DNA from: an uncultured Bacilli bacterium
GTDB lineage: Bacteria > Bacillota_I > Bacilli_A > RF39 > UBA660
Assembly: GCA_949025205.1 (NCBI GenBank)
Contig: CARMXJ010000043.1
Coordinates: forward strand, 1-10,270
Reading direction: 5' to 3'
Length of the DNA: 10,270 nt
The notes beneath the pieces are model-generated. The model made no database searches, was not told the origin of the DNA, and saw only the letters and a list, made by a program, of their open reading frames with translations. Positions within the stretch are counted from its first letter, which is position 1. Each line of letters opens with the position of its first letter. Position numbers and translations under genes: made by a program. Below, in pieces: positions 6,740 to 10,270 of this stretch.

Positions 6740-6753
6740 GGGTGATTTATTTG
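6740..6753 (+). promoter_or_regulatory. Ribosome binding site deciding the tilS start
   Basis: GGGTGAT (6740-6746) matches the extended anti-SD complement (GGAGGTGAT). It precedes TTG 6751 at normal spacing. The in-frame GTG at 6742 lies inside this motif and is therefore unlikely to be the start. Confidence 0.7.
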
Positions 6754-8097
6754 AAAGATACAATGAACTTTTTAAAAGAAACGTTAAGAAAAAACGATAC
6801 TTTAGTCCTTGGAGTTTCTGGAGGACCCGATTCTATGTGTCTTTTCGACTTAATAAATAGTTTAAAAGAAGAATACAACTTAAAAATAATCGTTGCCCAT
6901 ATTAACCACGGAATTCGAAAAGAAAGCGAAGAAGAAGAAACATTTGTAAAAAAAACATGTGAAGAAAAAAATTGTCTTTTTACTTCTCAAAAATTAGAAT
7001 TTACAGAAAAAAGAAATTTTGAATTTCAAGCCCGTCAAAAACGATACCAATTTTTTAAAGAAGTAGTCAAAAAATACAATGCCAAATATTTAGTAACAGC
7101 GCATCACGGCGATGATTTAATGGAAACAGTTCTCATGCACATGACAAGGGGCAGTATTCTTCATGGATATAGTGGCTTCCAAAATAAAACAGTGACCAAT
7201 GACTACATATTACTAAGACCACTAATCTATACAACTAAAAAAGAAATCGAAGAATATAACAAAGTACACAACATAGAATATCGTCTTGATGTATCAAATG
7301 AAAGTTCTTTGTACACAAGAAATCGATTTCGAAAAAACATCCTTCCTTTTTTAAAAGAAGAAAACAAAAATGTACACCAAAAGTTTTTAAAATTTAGTGA
7401 AGAATTAAATGAAATAGACAGATATTTAGAAAAACAAACAAAAATCGCCTTGACTACGGTTTTTGATTTTGGTAAAGTAAACTTGCCCGAATGGAAAAAA
7501 TTAGATTCGGTGCTTCAACATCGTGTGTTAGAGTTTATTTTAAAAGAAGAATACCAAGACAACATTCATAATTTAAATAGCAAACACTTAAAATTAATAG
7601 AAAGTATTTGTAACAGTAAAAAAGCAAATGGTAAAATAAATCTTCCCTTAAAAAAAACGTTAATCAAAGAGTACGATACACTGTATTTCCGTCCTAACGT
7701 AGAAGAAAATACCCAAGAAATCATACTAGAAGAAAAAGCAGTATGGAATGAATTTACAATTTGTAAAATACCTCTAGAAACGAAAGAGAAAAATAACTTT
7801 ATTTTAAGATTAAATAGCAACGAAGTGGTACTTCCCCTAAAGGTACGAAATCGCAAAATAGGAGATAAAATGACCATTAAAAACTTTACAGGTACAAAAA
7901 AAATAAAAGATATTTTTATAAATGAAAAAATAAGTGTAGAAAAAAGAAAAAATTGGCCAGTCGTTGTAGATGCAAATAATACAATTTTATGGCTACCCGG
8001 AGTAAAAAAATCAAAATTCGACAAAAATATTGATGATTTTTATGATATAATATATAAATATGGGATTAGTGAGGAGAAAAAAAATGAAGAAAAATAA
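6751..8097 (+). CDS. tilS: tRNA(Ile)-lysidine synthetase
   Basis: TilS attaches lysine to C34 of tRNA-Ile(CAU), converting it to read AUA and charge isoleucine. It is essential in most bacteria and clearly needed here, because AUA is abundant in these genes. The protein has 448 residues from TTG 6751. The PP-loop ATPase motif LGVSGGPDSM is at residues about 20-29. HINHGIRKE and the HHGDDLMET segment are the conserved N-terminal TilS signatures. A central substrate-binding region follows, and the C-terminal TilS domain shows RNRKIGDKM and KKIKDIFINEKI. Domain order and length match the Bacillus type. It lies 55 nt after the YitT-family gene, and its last 14 nt overlap the ftsH start, implying translational coupling. 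No terminator or promoter is evident before it. Confidence 0.95.
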   Translation: MKDTMNFLKETLRKNDTLVLGVSGGPDSMCLFDLINSLKEEYNLKIIVAHINHGIRKESEEEETFVKKTCEEKNCLFTSQKLEFTEKRNFEFQARQKRYQFFKEVVKKYNAKYLVTAHHGDDLMETVLMHMTRGSILHGYSGFQNKTVTNDYILLRPLIYTTKKEIEEYNKVHNIEYRLDVSNESSLYTRNRFRKNILPFLKEENKNVHQKFLKFSEELNEIDRYLEKQTKIALTTVFDFGKVNLPEWKKLDSVLQHRVLEFILKEEYQDNIHNLNSKHLKLIESICNSKKANGKINLPLKKTLIKEYDTLYFRPNVEENTQEIILEEKAVWNEFTICKIPLETKEKNNFILRLNSNEVVLPLKVRNRKIGDKMTIKNFTGTKKIKDIFINEKISVEKRKNWPVVVDANNTILWLPGVKKSKFDKNIDDFYDIIYKYGISEEKKNEEK

Positions 8098-10057
8098 TAC
8101 AATAAAAAATTTATTTCCATATGTAGTACTAATCGTTGTGATTTTCTTTGTGTTAACAGTACTAAATTTAGGCGGGTCTGTTAATCATGAACTTACAACC
8201 GGCGAGTTACTAGGAGAGCTTGAAAAAAGCAATGTTTCGGAAATTGTAATTACGCCAAGTAGTACAGATTCAGTATATTACATAGAAGGAAAACTAAATG
8301 GATACAAAGAAAAAGAAACATTTACATCTAAAGTGGTAGAAAAAGACCTAACAGAAATTACCAACTATGCCAAAACAAACAATTTAAAAGTATATGAAAC
8401 CAAAAAAGACCCAGGTTCAATTTCTATATTATATATAATTATTAATTTCTTACCATTAGTAATTATAATAGCAGTATCTTACTTCTTTTTTACCAAAATG
8501 GCAGGAAGCAATAAAAACTCTATGGATTTTGGAAGAAGTCGTGCAAGACTTTCTGAAGATGGTGGAAATGTTAAATTTAAAGATGTCGCAGGATTAAAAG
8601 AAGAAAAAGAAGAAGTGGCAGAACTAATTGATTTCTTAAAAAACCCAAAGAAATTCCAAAAACTAGGAGCACGTATACCAAAAGGTGTTTTATTAGTAGG
8701 CCCTCCAGGAACAGGTAAAACATTACTTGCAAAAGCAGTAGCAGGAGAAGCCAATGTGCCATTCTATTACATAAGTGGTTCTGACTTTGTTGAATTATTT
8801 GTAGGTGTTGGAGCAAGCCGTGTTCGTGATATGTTTAAAGAAGCAAAGAAAAATGCCCCATGTTTAATCTTTATTGATGAAATTGATGCGGTAGGTCGTC
8901 AACGTGGAGCAGGTCTTGGTGGAGGACACGATGAAAGAGAACAAACACTAAATCAATTATTAACAGAAATGGATGGATTTGGAGCAAATGAAGGAATTAT
9001 CATCATTGCAGCTACAAACCGCCCAGATGTATTAGACCCAGCACTTTTAAGACCAGGAAGATTTGATAGACAAGTAACCGTAAATTTACCAGATACAAAA
9101 GAACGGGAAGCTATATTAAAAGTGCATGCAAGCAACAAAGTGTTAGCAAGCAATGTTAGCTTAGAAAACATTAGTGCAAGAACGCCAGGTTTTAGCGGAG
9201 CAGACTTAGAAAATTTACTTAATGAAGCAGCATTACTTGCTGTTCGTAAAAACGAAGAATCCATTACGATGGATGATATTGATGAAGCAACCGACCGTGT
9301 TTTAATGGGACCTGCAAAAACATCTCGTAAAATCACGGACAAAGAGAAAAAATTGGTTAGTATTCATGAATCAGGACATGCTGTAATTGGTATAAAATTA
9401 GAAGATGCAAATGAAGTACACAAAATCACTATCATTCCTCGTGGTATGGCTGGTGGTTACACCATGATGCTTCCAAAAGAAGAAAAAATATCTGTAATGA
9501 CTGAGAAAGAATTACTTGCTACAATTACAGGACTTTTAGGAGGTCGTGCCGCCGAAGAATTATTCTTAGGAGAAATCACAACGGGAGCAAGCGATGACTT
9601 TAAAAAAGCAACCAATATCGCACGTAGTATGGTTTCAGAATATGGTATGAGTGAACTTGGACCAATGCAATACGAACAAAAATCAGAAGGTGTCTTCTTA
9701 GGAAGAGATTACAATAAAACAAAGAATTACTCTGACCAAGTAGCTTTAGAAATTGATAGAGAAGTTCGTAAAATTATTGAAAACTGTTACGCAGATGCTA
9801 AAAAAATATTACACGAAAATGAAGATTTAGTTATGACTTTAAGTAAAGCATTAATTGAAAGAGAAACATTAACAAAAGAAGAAATAGAGTCTTTAGTAAC
9901 AACTGGTAAAATAGCAGATAATCTAGAACCTTTAAAAGAAGGAGAACCATCTTTACTAAAACTTCGCGAAATAGCAAAAGCAAACAAGATTAAAGGTTAT
10001 ACAAAAATGACCAAAGAAGAACTTGAAAAAGCTATTAGTGAATTAGATGAAAATTAG
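8084..10057 (+). CDS. ftsH: ATP-dependent membrane zinc protease FtsH with extra C-terminal SAP/Rho-N-like tail
   Basis: FtsH is a hexameric, membrane-anchored AAA+ protease that degrades misfolded membrane proteins and selected regulators. The start is ATG 8084, 7 nt after GAGGAG (8071-8076); the earlier in-frame ATG 8060 lies upstream of that site. The product is 657 residues. In order: TM1 (about 10-29), an extracytoplasmic domain, TM2 (about 112-136), Walker A GPPGTGKT (206-213), Walker B LIFIDE (261-266), the second region of homology ending RPGRFDR (about 323-329), zinc site HESGH (428-432), and the third ligand Asp near 505 in TTGASDDF. Residues about 622-657 add a tail (LREIAKANKIKGYTKM, then TKEELEKAI) that resembles SAP/Rho-N helix-loop-helix modules and is not part of the usual FtsH. 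It overlaps tilS by 14 nt; a terminator covers its last codons. Confidence 0.97.
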   Translation: MKKNNTIKNLFPYVVLIVVIFFVLTVLNLGGSVNHELTTGELLGELEKSNVSEIVITPSSTDSVYYIEGKLNGYKEKETFTSKVVEKDLTEITNYAKTNNLKVYETKKDPGSISILYIIINFLPLVIIIAVSYFFFTKMAGSNKNSMDFGRSRARLSEDGGNVKFKDVAGLKEEKEEVAELIDFLKNPKKFQKLGARIPKGVLLVGPPGTGKTLLAKAVAGEANVPFYYISGSDFVELFVGVGASRVRDMFKEAKKNAPCLIFIDEIDAVGRQRGAGLGGGHDEREQTLNQLLTEMDGFGANEGIIIIAATNRPDVLDPALLRPGRFDRQVTVNLPDTKEREAILKVHASNKVLASNVSLENISARTPGFSGADLENLLNEAALLAVRKNEESITMDDIDEATDRVLMGPAKTSRKITDKEKKLVSIHESGHAVIGIKLEDANEVHKITIIPRGMAGGYTMMLPKEEKISVMTEKELLATITGLLGGRAAEELFLGEITTGASDDFKKATNIARSMVSEYGMSELGPMQYEQKSEGVFLGRDYNKTKNYSDQVALEIDREVRKIIENCYADAKKILHENEDLVMTLSKALIERETLTKEEIESLVTTGKIADNLEPLKEGEPSLLKLREIAKANKIKGYTKMTKEELEKAISELDEN

Positions 10058-10072
10058 TCATCTAATTTTTTT
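10041..10072 (+). terminator. Rho-independent terminator overlapping the ftsH stop codon
   Basis: AATTAGATGA (10041-10050) and TCATCTAATT (10058-10067) form a perfect 10-bp stem with a 7-nt loop. Seven T residues (10066-10072) follow. The 5' arm is the last coding part of ftsH and the TAG stop is in the loop, so a ribosome finishing ftsH would cover the hairpin. Confidence 0.9.
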
Positions 10073-10098
10073 GTGTAAATAATTTTTGAAGGAAAAAT

Positions 10099-10215
10099 AT
10101 GGAATATTATTAACAGACAATTTATTTCAAAGCAGTTATGCAAGATTTTAAAGTTAGTTTACTACTTTATATGAGACTTATTTTAATAATTCTTTTTTCA
10201 TTATCAAATATGTAG
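10099..10215 (+). pseudogene. Possible decayed small membrane-protein ORF
   Basis: A good binding site, AAGGA (10089-10093), precedes ATG 10099, which gives MEYY and then TAA. The same frame resumes after the stop (QTIYFKAV), reaches another ATG at 10138, and runs 25 codons through a hydrophobic segment (LLLYMRLILIILFSLSN) to TAG at 10213-10215. Read through the TAA, it would look like the N-terminus of a membrane protein. It could be a gene killed by a stop and truncated, or chance in AT-rich DNA. I do not recognise a family. Confidence 0.25.
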
Positions 10216-10224
10216 TATATACTA
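10195..10224 (+). promoter_or_regulatory. Candidate promoter with palindrome over the -10
   Basis: TTTTCA (10195-10200, four of six matches to TTGACA) is followed after exactly 17 nt by TATACT (10218-10223, five of six matches to TATAAT). The -10 lies in the perfect 12-bp palindrome TAGTATATACTA (10213-10224), a possible operator. Any gene driven by it starts beyond the window. Confidence 0.35.
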
Positions 10225-10270
10225 GTGGTAAGTTAAATATATAGATAATAGAGAAAAAAGATGATATACT

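Noticed and set aside
1..10270. tRNA, rRNA, CRISPR array or insertion sequence
   Set aside because: I saw no cloverleaf with CCA end, no regularly spaced repeats and no transposase-like frame.

Overview
The window looks like a chromosome segment from a very AT-rich, low-GC Gram-positive bacterium (Bacillota/Bacilli, possibly a gut lineage close to Erysipelotrichales, RF39 or Mycoplasmatota; genus not determinable). The clues are the strong A+T bias, AAGGAG-type ribosome binding sites, TTG starts, short T-tailed terminators, and gene families typical of Firmicutes (YitT, TilS followed by FtsH, RF2 with a frameshift). The genetic code is the standard bacterial one. An intact prfB (RF2) keeps its autoregulatory in-frame UGA, so UGA is a stop here, unlike in Mycoplasma and Spiroplasma.

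Left part (1 to about 3320) looks accessory. It opens with the 3' part of a KilA-N domain protein that ends at a terminator. After a 283-nt AT-rich intergenic stretch with candidate promoter elements and an inverted repeat come two tightly spaced genes. The first encodes an unusual two-domain protein: an inositol-monophosphatase-family phosphatase fused to an RBBP9/YdeN-like serine hydrolase. The second encodes a HAD-family protein whose usual second catalytic aspartate is replaced by phenylalanine. Directly after it lies the 3' half of a Nudix hydrolase gene without its N-terminal half or its own start, read as a pseudogene. A strong terminator closes the block.

Right part (about 3320 to 10072) is a co-directional run of mostly housekeeping genes, probably one transcription unit or a few overlapping ones. 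It holds a secreted, membrane-anchored PIG-L/LmbE-type deacetylase; prfB, whose true start lies upstream of a programmed +1 frameshift and inside the deacetylase gene; a YitT-family membrane protein; tilS; and ftsH. TilS and FtsH overlap by 14 nt, with no hpt gene between them as is common in Bacilli. FtsH carries a C-terminal tail resembling a SAP/Rho-N helix-extended-loop-helix module. A terminator overlaps the last codons of ftsH.

The last 200 nt hold no convincing gene. They contain a decayed or interrupted short ORF with a good ribosome binding site, and a candidate promoter with a 12-bp palindrome over its -10, probably serving a gene beyond the edge. The most interesting items are the phosphatase-hydrolase fusion with its HAD partner, the Nudix remnant, the recoded prfB, and the FtsH tail. 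I found no CRISPR array, RNA gene or insertion sequence, and no well-supported new defence system.
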